This document shows, in pieces, positions 34,501 through 42,876 of a DNA stretch of 64,000 bases. Within the stretch, counting starts at the first letter, position 1. Each line of letters begins with the position of its first letter. The translations under genes were made by a program, and so were the position numbers. This stretch comes from an uncultured Myxococcales bacterium (GTDB taxonomy: Bacteria > Myxococcota_A > UBA9042), in assembly GCA_903896545.1 (NCBI GenBank), contig CAITYF010000051.1, positions 1 through 64,000 of the forward strand, given 5' to 3'. The notes beneath the pieces were generated by a model. The model worked only from the letters and a program-made list of their open reading frames with translations, was not told the DNA's origin and searched no databases.

Positions 34501-36102
34501 CTACTTGTTGCACATCGTCAGCACGCTCGGCACGTCCGTCGGACTCGGCTGGCCCGGCGGTCCCTGCAGACGCACCGGCCACACGCCGTAGCGGGCGAGT
34601 TGCGGGTTCTTGCCATAAAACGCGCAGGTCTGGTGCACGTTGTGGTCGAAGTCCTTGCCGCGCCTCAGGATGACGACCGCGGTGTTGTCGGCCCACGCGA
34701 GCGCAAATTGCTGCGGATCGAGCGGCCGTACCTGCAGCCAGTCCGCCTGACGCTGCGTGAGCACGGCGATGTTGTTCTGCGCCAGAAGCTGCTCCGCGCT
34801 GGGCGCGTGCACCTGAATCGCCTGACTATCCAGCGCCCACTGCCGACCTGCCATCAGCATGCGACCGTCGGTCGACGGCATCTGCCGACCGTTCAACCAC
34901 CACGCCAGCCAGCCGCCCCACGGGTCGGGGTTGAACAGGCGCCCGTGTAGATCGCTCTCGACGAGAAACGGCGTTGCCGCAACGGGGAAGTTCTTCTGCA
35001 CCCAGTCGTTCTCCGGCCACACTTGCGGCACGCGACCGATCGTCCACCAGACACTCGCCGCGACGATGAATGCCAACAACGTGCGAACCGCGGCTGGCAG
35101 CGCAATGCGCGCCTCGCGGAACACGAAAAGGAGCGGCAACCACGTGAAGAAGGTCATACGCCGCGTGTGGAGGCTCTCGACGCTGGCGAGCAGCGCGGGC
35201 AGGGCGTTGGGAAACGCGGGCGACAGGCTTTTGCGGCGGATGAATGCGACGGCGATGACGGTCACAAGCAGCACGGCCAACGTGACGGGGACCCACGGCT
35301 GGATGCGCCAGACATCGGGAGCCCACGTCGGCGCCCACTCCTCTACAAGACCTTCCGCCACACGCGGCGAGCGCAGCGCGTACGGAATCAACCGCCAGCC
35401 GCACGGCTGCAGGAACACGGCGATGCCGGCAATCGCCGTTCGGGCGATCCACGGGCGATCCCACGGCGATTGACCGCTGCGCCAGCGCGTCCACGTGAGC
35501 CCCAGCGTGTGGAGTCCAATGAACGCCGGCGCGATGATCTGCGACGAGTGCGCTTGCGCCCAGACGATCAACAGCGCGGCAAACGCGAACCAGCGCCGCC
35601 TCGTCCACGGCGCCGCTTCCGCCAGCACGATGCCAAGCGTCACCAGCGCGAAGATCCAGCCGAGCACGTGCGGACGCGCTGCCGCGTGCGGCTGCGTGAC
35701 GAGCCACCAGATCGCCGTCGCCACCAGCGCCGCGGACCAACGCTGCGTCGCTTTCTGCACGATGTGCACGACCAGATACGCGGTCAGCGCGATCAGCGCA
35801 CCGCGGACTAAACGCAGCCCGGCAAATCCCAGCACGTTCATGACGCCTGCGAGCACGACTTGTGACAGCCACTCGTGCTGCATGTCGCCGCCGCGATCAT
35901 TCCAGATCAGCGGATCCGGCGTCGGCAGGAGCGTCCCGTGCGCCAGCATCCAGCGGCCGATCGACAGGTGCATCCACTCGTCACCTTCTTTCAACGGCCC
36001 CAAATTGCGCGCAAAAACGCCGATGACGAGCGCCCAAACGCCGAGGCGCGCAAGGCGTTCTGGCCAATTCAGCTCTTGCGGGTCACTGGATGGCACCGGC
36101 AT
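34501..36102 (-). CDS. Polytopic GT-C-like membrane protein
   Basis: The product is 533 residues with about ten membrane helices followed by a soluble C-terminal part of about 170 residues. The first loop has EGDEWMHLSIGRW (39-51, with acidic D41/E42) and later HEWLSQVV. This is the plan of GT-C glycosyltransferases that use a polyprenyl-phosphate sugar. The C-terminal domain would be on the periplasmic side. It overlaps the upstream AMACR-like gene by 20 nt and has no clear Shine-Dalgarno, consistent with coupled translation. An enzyme activity is not proven; it may be an uncharacterised membrane protein. Confidence 0.65.
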   Translation of the reverse strand: MPVPSSDPQELNWPERLARLGVWALVIGVFARNLGPLKEGDEWMHLSIGRWMLAHGTLLPTPDPLIWNDRGGDMQHEWLSQVVLAGVMNVLGFAGLRLVRGALIALTAYLVVHIVQKATQRWSAALVATAIWWLVTQPHAAARPHVLGWIFALVTLGIVLAEAAPWTRRRWFAFAALLIVWAQAHSSQIIAPAFIGLHTLGLTWTRWRSGQSPWDRPWIARTAIAGIAVFLQPCGWRLIPYALRSPRVAEGLVEEWAPTWAPDVWRIQPWVPVTLAVLLVTVIAVAFIRRKSLSPAFPNALPALLASVESLHTRRMTFFTWLPLLFVFREARIALPAAVRTLLAFIVAASVWWTIGRVPQVWPENDWVQKNFPVAATPFLVESDLHGRLFNPDPWGGWLAWWLNGRQMPSTDGRMLMAGRQWALDSQAIQVHAPSAEQLLAQNNIAVLTQRQADWLQVRPLDPQQFALAWADNTAVVILRRGKDFDHNVHQTCAFYGKNPQLARYGVWPVRLQGPPGQPSPTDVPSVLTMCNK

Positions 36103-37264
36103 CTCGCAGCGCCGCTATCGCCGCGTCGTCGTAGCCAAAATCCGCGAGGACCGCGGCGGTGTCGTAGCCGCATTCCACGGACGTCCGCGTGTAGGCGGCG
36201 GGCGTCGCGGAAAAATGCACGGGCGATGCGACTTGCCGATGCACGCGGCCGTCTTCATCCGGTACAGCCACGACCATGTTGCGCGCCACCAACTGCGGGT
36301 GCTGCACGGCTTCACGCGGCGTCAGCACAGGCTCGACACAGCAGGGCACGTCGGCAAAGATTTCCCGCCACTCCGCTTGGGTGCGCGTGGCCAGAATCGC
36401 GGCGAGTTTGCTTTTGAGCGTCGCAATTTCCGTCGGCGTGCTGGCATCCACGTTTTCAAGATCTGGAGCGCCGATCGCGGCACAGAACATCGACCAGAAT
36501 TTTGGTTCCAGCGCGCCCATGGCCAGATAACGGCCGTCTGCCGTCGCGTAGTAATCGTAGACGCCGCCGCCGTTGAGCGGTTCCGTCGCCGGTCCGGCAT
36601 CGTGGTCGCCCTCCAGCGCGGCGGACACACTCAGCAGGTTCATCCACAGCGCGCCATCGGCCATCGAGACGTCGACAAACTGCCCTTCGCCCGTCTGCAG
36701 CCGGTGCACGACGGCAGCCAGAATGCCCGCCACCGCGCCAAAAGTACCGCCGCCAAAGTCGCCCGGCAGCGCGGCGTTCGGCGTCGGACCGTGCCCCGCG
36801 CGCCCTGTGTGATGGGCTACGCCCGCCGTCGCGAGGAAGTCGATGTCGTGACCTGGACGATCGCGCCACGGTCCAGTTTGCCCGTACGAGCTGATCGCGC
36901 ACCAGATCAGCCGCGGCTGCAGCACCCGCAGCGACGCGTAGCCCATCCCCAAGCGATCCAGCACACCGGGGCGAAACTGCTCGACGATCACGTCGTACTC
37001 GGCGATCAACTTGCGCACGACATCCAGCGCGCCGGGCGCCTTCAAGTTCAACGAGATTGAGCGCTTGTTGCGGTTCACCGCGCGCCACGCTGCGCCCTTC
37101 TCGCCTGAATCGAGGGGCGGCATCCAGCGCAGCAGATCGGGGCGGTCGGGAGCTTCGACGCGCAGCACGTCGGCGCCGTTGTCGGCTAGCCACTGTGTGG
37201 CCAGGGGACCCGGGTAGAGCGCTGTGAAATCGAGGATTTTGAGACCTGCGAGCGCTCCGGGCAT
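36083..37264 (-). CDS. CoA-transferase family III, alpha-methylacyl-CoA racemase-like
   Basis: The product is 393 residues. Its beginning (LKILDFTALYPGP) and the block GHDIDFLA are typical of the CaiB/BaiF family. The DYYATADGRYLAMGALEPKFW segment is characteristic of the AMACR subgroup, which inverts the alpha-methyl centre of branched acyl-CoAs. It would act on methyl-branched fatty acid or sterol side-chain CoA esters in the cytoplasm. It starts 13 bp after the upstream lipoprotein stop codon and overlaps the GT-C-like gene. No beta-oxidation genes are nearby. Confidence 0.85.
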   Translation of the reverse strand: MPGALAGLKILDFTALYPGPLATQWLADNGADVLRVEAPDRPDLLRWMPPLDSGEKGAAWRAVNRNKRSISLNLKAPGALDVVRKLIAEYDVIVEQFRPGVLDRLGMGYASLRVLQPRLIWCAISSYGQTGPWRDRPGHDIDFLATAGVAHHTGRAGHGPTPNAALPGDFGGGTFGAVAGILAAVVHRLQTGEGQFVDVSMADGALWMNLLSVSAALEGDHDAGPATEPLNGGGVYDYYATADGRYLAMGALEPKFWSMFCAAIGAPDLENVDASTPTEIATLKSKLAAILATRTQAEWREIFADVPCCVEPVLTPREAVQHPQLVARNMVVAVPDEDGRVHRQVASPVHFSATPAAYTRTSVECGYDTAAVLADFGYDDAAIAALRDAGAIQ

Positions 37265-37277
37265 GCGGAAGACCTAC

Positions 37278-38222
37278 TTAGTTTGTGGGGCTGCAATCCG
37301 TCGGCGTCCACACGGTCTGATCAATCTTGACCGCGGTGAACGTTGCGCCCATGCACACGGACTTGCCGCCGGTATCGGACTTGCAGCCGTACTTGAGGCC
37401 GCTCTCGCCCGCGAACGCGGTCAGGAGGCCGCCCAAGCTCTGCCACTTCTCACCACAAAGCGAGCAATCGCCGACGGGCAGCTTCGACGCGTCCGCGGGG
37501 CTGGGCTGCGGTGTAATGCAGACGTCGGAGGACTGACCGGGTGTGGTCTGGCACGTGCAGAGGTGGTCGAGCGCCGCGGCGCTGAACGAGCCCTCGACGA
37601 CGACGCCGTTGTCGATCGCGCTGCAATCCGTCTTGACGGTCGCTTTCAGCACCACGCCGCGGATCGGAATGGCGTGATCCGCGCCGATCTTCGGCGTCAC
37701 GTTCTGCAGGTAGCCACAATTCTTTGGATGTTCTTGGGATCCGGCGTAGACGTTCATCGAGCCGACGTCCGACAAATCCAAGCAGCAACCGTTGCGCGGG
37801 AAGTGAATCTTGGCCGCGGTCTGCTTCAACAGGCATGGCTTCTTGGTGTCGCCCACGCGCGCGCCGTTCGTCACCTCGACCTCGACATCGTCCTGCGTGA
37901 GCGCGGTGATCTTGACGACGAAGTTCAGTTCGTAGTTGTCGATGTCCATCTGCCAGAGGCTGTTGAGCACCGGGATCACCGCAAAGTCGGGATCGCCATC
38001 GACGTTGGTCAACTGCAACGTATTAAAGCGGAAAGTGTCGCCCACCTTCAGGCAGTCACAGCCCCCGGCCGCGTACGCTGGATCACAGGCTCCGGCAATC
38101 GGCCCGGCGTCGTCGGTCTTGAGCGGAATGTGATTCGCGGCCGAGTTGACGTCGTTCTCACACGCGGTGACGCCGAACACAGATGACAAAAAGACAACCA
38201 AAACGAGACTAAAACGCTGCAT
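37278..38222 (-). CDS. Cys-rich lipoprotein of unknown function
   Basis: The product is 314 residues. The lipobox VTAC gives Cys21. It has some sixteen Cys in the mature part, arranged in pairs such as CDCLKV, CCLDL, CTCQ and CSLCG, suggesting a disulphide-stabilised fold. The middle shows beta-strand patterning (ELNFVVKITALTQDDVEVEV). No family was recognised. It is the first gene of the operon leading into the AMACR-like, GT-C-like and oxidoreductase genes, so an envelope or lipid-related role is possible. Confidence 0.7.
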   Translation of the reverse strand: MQRFSLVLVVFLSSVFGVTACENDVNSAANHIPLKTDDAGPIAGACDPAYAAGGCDCLKVGDTFRFNTLQLTNVDGDPDFAVIPVLNSLWQMDIDNYELNFVVKITALTQDDVEVEVTNGARVGDTKKPCLLKQTAAKIHFPRNGCCLDLSDVGSMNVYAGSQEHPKNCGYLQNVTPKIGADHAIPIRGVVLKATVKTDCSAIDNGVVVEGSFSAAALDHLCTCQTTPGQSSDVCITPQPSPADASKLPVGDCSLCGEKWQSLGGLLTAFAGESGLKYGCKSDTGGKSVCMGATFTAVKIDQTVWTPTDCSPTN

Positions 38223-38398
38223 GAACCCCCATTTGTCGTGACAGCAGCGCTGAGTGGCGCCGAAGCCCGCGACTTCCCCGCCGGGAAGCGTGGCACAGCC
38301 GATGGGGCTTCGTCAAAATGTCACCCGCTGGACGTGAAACGTTGGCGCTGGTACTGTCCTCGCGGGGGAACTCGCTACGGCGAGACGAGGGGAATGAA

Positions 38399-39892
38399 AT
38401 GGCAAAGTGTTTTGGTGACTTGCGTTTGCGTGCCGCGACTCTCGCGCTGCCGATCCTGAGCCTTGTGGCGCAAAACGCCTACGCGGGCGGCTTTGAAGTG
38501 CCCGACAACGGCGCGCAGTCAGTGGGGCGCGGTAACGCGTTTACTGCCAAAGCGGACGACCTGACCGCCTTGGCGCACAATCCGGGCGCCCTGATCAAGT
38601 CCAAGGGCGCGAACCTCCTCTACTCGCACAACGTGGTCCACGCGCCGCAGTCGTTTACGCGGCAAGTCTCGAACATGCCGTCCAAGCCGCTGCCGAACCT
38701 GCCCGAAGGCGGACGGGCGGATCCGTTCGCGACGCAGTCCAACAAGACGCCGTGGTTCGCGCTCGGCGGCATGCTGGTCGGCAGCTACGATTTTGGCTTG
38801 GAGAACTGGACCTTCGCTGCCGGCGTGTACGGTCCGAGCGCCGCCGGTCATCAGGAATGGGACGTCAACGGCGGTCAGCGCTGGATGTTGACGAAGATGG
38901 ACGCGCTGATGGTGTTCTACAGCCTCGCCGCAGCGTACGGCGTGCCCGACAAGTTCGGCATCGGCGTGACCGCGCAGGTCGTCAGCCAGCCGTCGACGGA
39001 AATGAGCCTCGTCGTGGACGGCGACAACGGCAGCCAACTGGCCCCGTACTACAAAGGATCGGAAATTGAGTCGACGCTCAAGCTCTCCGCGCCGCCCACG
39101 TTCTCGGCGATCGTCGGTGGCTGGTGGCGCCCCGTGGAAAACATCGAGATCGGCGCGTCGGGCCGCGTGATTCCGGTCAACTTGAACGGCAAAGGCAACT
39201 TTACGATCGCGACGACGCCGACGGGCGCCAAGTTCACGGAAGCCCAGTTGACCGTGCTCGGCAGCAGCGCCGCGCTCCAGTTGGTCCTGCCCGCGACCGC
39301 GCACGTTGGCATTCGTTACCGCGGCTTGGACAAGGCCGTCGAGTTGGCGGAAGGGGAGACGCCGACCACCAAGCCGCGCCCGGAGCGTTGGGACATCGAA
39401 CTCGACTTTGCGTATGAGGCGTGGTCGAAGCTGAAAGACTTCAACGTCGATCTGGAAGGTGAGATCCAGCTCTTCGCCAAAGCCAACGCGCAGGACGTCG
39501 TCGTCGCCAAACGCTGGAAGGACACGCTGTCGCTCCGCCTGGGCGGTTCGTACAATCTGCCAACCATTCCGGTTGGCTTCATGGCCGGTACGTTCGTCGA
39601 GTCGGGCGCTGTGCCGCACAACTACGAGAACCTCGACTTCCCGTCGTACAACCGTTTGGGTGTGAACGCGGGCGTGAAGGTCAAGGCCGGTCCGGTCGAC
39701 ATCATCGCCGCGTACAGCCACATCTTCCAGGAGACCCGCACGGTCGACGAAACCTACGCCAAGGTCTTTCAGCAGCGCCCCGTTGCGCCGTGCCCGGGTG
39801 GCTGCAAAGGCTACGACGGCGTTCCCGCCAACGCTGGCACGTTCACGTCGTCGTTTGACATCATCTCGGCGAGCGCGGCCATCAAGTTCTAA
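38399..39892 (+). CDS. OmpP1/FadL family outer-membrane transporter
   Basis: The product is 497 residues. The ATG follows AGGGG by about 8 nt. A signal peptide ends near NAYA (about residue 31). The mature N-terminus GGFEVPDNGAQSVGRGNAFTAKADDLTALAHNPGAL is the FadL/OmpP1 plug signature, the segment that blocks the barrel and moves on binding. The C-terminus ends in AAIKF with Phe, as for barrels. FadL proteins import hydrophobic compounds such as long-chain fatty acids. This fits the many lipid genes in the window. It is divergent from the Cys-rich lipoprotein gene. Confidence 0.9.
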   Translation: MAKCFGDLRLRAATLALPILSLVAQNAYAGGFEVPDNGAQSVGRGNAFTAKADDLTALAHNPGALIKSKGANLLYSHNVVHAPQSFTRQVSNMPSKPLPNLPEGGRADPFATQSNKTPWFALGGMLVGSYDFGLENWTFAAGVYGPSAAGHQEWDVNGGQRWMLTKMDALMVFYSLAAAYGVPDKFGIGVTAQVVSQPSTEMSLVVDGDNGSQLAPYYKGSEIESTLKLSAPPTFSAIVGGWWRPVENIEIGASGRVIPVNLNGKGNFTIATTPTGAKFTEAQLTVLGSSAALQLVLPATAHVGIRYRGLDKAVELAEGETPTTKPRPERWDIELDFAYEAWSKLKDFNVDLEGEIQLFAKANAQDVVVAKRWKDTLSLRLGGSYNLPTIPVGFMAGTFVESGAVPHNYENLDFPSYNRLGVNAGVKVKAGPVDIIAAYSHIFQETRTVDETYAKVFQQRPVAPCPGGCKGYDGVPANAGTFTSSFDIISASAAIKF

Positions 39893-39982
39893 GCTGCGTT
39901 AGATCTTCGATTGCAAGCGGAATATTCAGCGCCACGTTGGGTTTGTTCCCGCGCGATAACCCGTTTGCCTTCAGGAGTCCTC

Positions 39983-40402
39983 ATGTCCACCTTCCTTCGC
40001 CTCTGTGTCGTCGCCTGCCTCGCCCTCCCACTTGCGGCGTGCGGTTCGTCCTGCTGCAACGGCCACAAAGCCAGCCACGATGAAGCGTTCAAGCGCATCA
40101 GCGCGGTCGACTTGAACAACAAGCTCATCGCCAAGGAAGCCATCTTCGTATTTGACGAGAACGGCGACGAACGCTTCAGCAAGGGGCACATCCCGACCGC
40201 GAAGCACCTGAAGGCCGACGAAGTCTCTGCGACGACGCTTCCCGCCGACAAAGCCGCGTTCCTCGTGTTCTACTGCGGCAGCGACAAGTGCACGGCCTGC
40301 CACCACGCCGCGGAAGCCGCCATCGCCTTGGGCTACACGAACGTGTGGATCATGCCGGAAGGTATCAAGGGCTGGGAAGAACAGAAGTTGCCGGTTGAGT
40401 AG
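39983..40402 (+). CDS. Rhodanese-like lipoprotein
   Basis: The product is 139 residues. AGGAG lies 6 nt before the ATG. The lipobox LAAC gives Cys20. A single rhodanese domain follows, with the DERFSKGHIPTAKHL segment and the active loop YCGSDKCTACHHA, whose first Cys would carry the persulphide. The extra CTAC cysteines beside it are unusual. It should face the periplasm. A role in sulphur transfer or in handling oxidised thiols is possible, but no partner is evident. It lies 68 bp before the ABC transporter operon. Confidence 0.85.
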   Translation: MSTFLRLCVVACLALPLAACGSSCCNGHKASHDEAFKRISAVDLNNKLIAKEAIFVFDENGDERFSKGHIPTAKHLKADEVSATTLPADKAAFLVFYCGSDKCTACHHAAEAAIALGYTNVWIMPEGIKGWEEQKLPVE

Positions 40403-40470
40403 CGCGCGAAATTCCTGAGCCACATTGGCCCAAACCGCCGGTCGTGTTACAACTGCGCGGCGGAGGGCAA

Positions 40471-41550
40471 GTGGCGCGCGTTACCTTGCAAAATATTGAA
40501 AAGTCGTACGGCGACGTACACGTGGTCAAGCGTCTGAATCTGGACGTGGCCGACGGTGAACTCGTTGTGCTTGTTGGCGCTTCCGGCTGCGGCAAGTCCA
40601 CGACGCTGCGCATGGTCGCGGGCCTGGAAACCATCACGTCGGGCGAGCTGCAATTCGACGGCAAGGTTGTGAATGACCTGTCGCCGCGGCAGCGCGATAT
40701 CGCGATGGTCTTCCAGAGTTACGCGCTCTATCCGCACATGACGGTGTTCGAGAACCTCGCGTTTGGTCTGCGTTTGCGCCAGATGCCGCAGGTGGAAATC
40801 GACAAGCGCGTGGGTGAAGCGGCGGCGCTGCTCGGTCTGAACGAACTGCTGGCGCGCAAGCCGGCGGCGCTATCGGGCGGTCAGCGCCAACGCGTGGCGA
40901 TGGGACGCGCGGTGGTGCGTGAGCCCTCGGCGTTTCTGTTTGACGAGCCGCTGTCCAATCTGGACGCGAAACTGCGCGTGCAGATGCGGCTGGAAATCGC
41001 CAAGCTCCATCAGCGCTTGGGCGCGACGATGCTGTACGTGACCCACGACCAGGTGGAAGCGATGACGCTGGCGGATCGCATCGCGGTCATGCACGAGGGC
41101 GTGCTGCAGCAGTGCGCGTCGCCCAATGAAATCTATGCGACGCCGAGCAATACCTACGTGGCGACGTTTATTGGCTCTCCGGCGATGAACCTGTGGCGCG
41201 TGCCGACGGCGCAGCAGACGAGCGCGGAAGTGGCCGTGTTGGGCGTCCGCCCGCAGGACTTGCTGCCGTGCGGTCAAGCGGACGCGACGGTGCAGCTGCG
41301 CGTGGAAGTGGTTGAGCCGCTCGGCGCGGACACGTTTGCGTACGGCGAAGCTGTGGATGAGCACGGGCGGTCGCTGTCGGACAAGGCGGCGCTGGCGGAC
41401 ACGGACGTGCACACGCGCGTGCGGGCGGAGTCGGCGAGCGTCGTGCGTCTGGACCCGCACACGGCGGTGCGTCCGGGTGAATTGCTGCCGCTGACGGCGG
41501 ATCCGGCGCGCATGCACAAGTTTGACCGGACCGGGAATCGCGTGAACTAG
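40471..41550 (+). CDS. ABC transporter ATPase, MalK/MsmX-like
   Basis: The product is 359 residues from a GTG preceded by GGAGGG. It has Walker A GASGCGKST (36-44), the Q-loop in FQSYALYPHM, the LSGGQRQR signature, Walker B FLFDEPLSNLD and the H-loop VTHDQVEAM. The C-terminal MalK-type regulatory (TOBE-like) part follows, with LGVRPQDLLP. It energises sugar import and is the first gene of a complete MalK/E/F/G-type operon. MalK-type proteins can also sequester regulators. The sugar is not readable from sequence. Confidence 0.92.
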   Translation: MARVTLQNIEKSYGDVHVVKRLNLDVADGELVVLVGASGCGKSTTLRMVAGLETITSGELQFDGKVVNDLSPRQRDIAMVFQSYALYPHMTVFENLAFGLRLRQMPQVEIDKRVGEAAALLGLNELLARKPAALSGGQRQRVAMGRAVVREPSAFLFDEPLSNLDAKLRVQMRLEIAKLHQRLGATMLYVTHDQVEAMTLADRIAVMHEGVLQQCASPNEIYATPSNTYVATFIGSPAMNLWRVPTAQQTSAEVAVLGVRPQDLLPCGQADATVQLRVEVVEPLGADTFAYGEAVDEHGRSLSDKAALADTDVHTRVRAESASVVRLDPHTAVRPGELLPLTADPARMHKFDRTGNRVN

Positions 41551-41568
41551 AGGCTGGAGAGGGAACCC

Positions 41569-42867
41569 ATGAAGCGTTTGCTGTTGGTGATGGCGGTTTT
41601 GTTGGTGGCTGCTTGTGGCAAGAAAGACGCCGCGCAGGCGCCGGTCGCAGAGCCGAGCGGGCAGAAGGCGGAAGCCGTTGCCGCACCGGAAGCCGTGAGC
41701 AAGACGGCGGAACCTGCAGCGCCCGTCGCGCCCCAGACCGTGACACTGTGGCACAGCTACCGCGACGATGAACGCAAAGCGCTCGATACGCTCGTCGCCC
41801 AGTGGAACAAGCTGCAGCCCGGCGTGCAGATCCAGGCGCTCGCCGTGCCTTTTGACGCCATCATCGACAAATTCCAGGTCGCGACGCCCAACGGCAACGG
41901 TCCGGACCTCATCATCATGGCGCACGACAAAATCGGCCTGTGGGCGCGCGATGGCCTTTTGCAGCCGCTGGGCGACTTTGCGTCCAAAGACCGCTTGGGC
42001 CGCTTCCTGCCCAACACCGTCAAGCCGCTGGTTTTTGACAAGGCGATCTGGGGCTTGCCGCTCGCGTTCAAGTCCGTCGCGCTGTTCTACAACCGCAAGT
42101 TGGTGCCGGAGCCGCCCAAGACGCTGGCGCAGCTGATTGAAGTCGGCAAGGGCTTTACGTCGGAGAAAACGGAGAGCTTCGGTCTCGCGTACGACGCATC
42201 CGACCTCTATTTCCACGCGCCCTTCCTTTACGGTGAAGGTGGCAAGGTGTGGGACGAGGAGGCGAAAAAGATCACGATCGACACGCCGGAAGCCATCAAG
42301 GCTGCGGAACTCGTGCGCGATTTCTACACGAAGGCCAAGATTCTGCCCAAGGGCGTGAGCGGCTTCGTGGTCACCGCGATGTTCAACGACGGCAAGACGC
42401 CGTTCACGATCCAGGGTCCGTGGTTCATCAGCGAGATCGGCAAGGACATCGATTGGGGCGTCGCCGTCCTGCCGGAAATCGAGCCGGGCAAGCCGCTGCG
42501 GCCGTATCTCGGTTCGGAAGCCGTGCTGTTGACCAAGCAGTCGAAGGTGCGCGACGCGGCACTGAAGGTCATCGACTACCTGACGAGCGACGAGGCGGCG
42601 CTGACACGGCTGGAGCAGGGCCATCAGATGGTCGCCAACGTGAAGATCTACGAGAACCCGCGGTTGCTGGAAAAGCCCGTCGTGCGCGTGTTCCATGCGC
42701 AGGCGGAGACGTCCGTGCCGATGCCGACTGCCCTGGAGCCGTCGGTGGCGTGGGCGCCGTACAGCGCGGCGTTGCGGAAAATTATCTTCTCCGGTGCCGA
42801 TCCCAAGACCGCGCTGGCTGAGGCGCAGGCGACCGCCGATCAGGCCGTCGCGCGCCTGGGCAAGTAG
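41569..42867 (+). CDS. Maltose-type ABC substrate-binding lipoprotein
   Basis: The product is 432 residues. A strong GGAGAGGG precedes the ATG. The lipobox VAAC gives Cys16, followed by a long Ala/Pro/Glu linker to about residue 55. The binding protein fold begins at VTLWHSYRDDERKALD, and matches MalE-type proteins through NGPDLIIMAHDKIG, WGLPLAFKSVALFYN and the FTIQGPWFI block. It would deliver an oligosaccharide to the MalF/MalG pair. Anchoring by a lipid is usual outside enteric bacteria. Maltose or maltodextrin is the likely ligand but is not certain. Confidence 0.9.
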   Translation: MKRLLLVMAVLLVAACGKKDAAQAPVAEPSGQKAEAVAAPEAVSKTAEPAAPVAPQTVTLWHSYRDDERKALDTLVAQWNKLQPGVQIQALAVPFDAIIDKFQVATPNGNGPDLIIMAHDKIGLWARDGLLQPLGDFASKDRLGRFLPNTVKPLVFDKAIWGLPLAFKSVALFYNRKLVPEPPKTLAQLIEVGKGFTSEKTESFGLAYDASDLYFHAPFLYGEGGKVWDEEAKKITIDTPEAIKAAELVRDFYTKAKILPKGVSGFVVTAMFNDGKTPFTIQGPWFISEIGKDIDWGVAVLPEIEPGKPLRPYLGSEAVLLTKQSKVRDAALKVIDYLTSDEAALTRLEQGHQMVANVKIYENPRLLEKPVVRVFHAQAETSVPMPTALEPSVAWAPYSAALRKIIFSGADPKTALAEAQATADQAVARLGK

Positions 42868-42876
42868 GAGCGCGAG

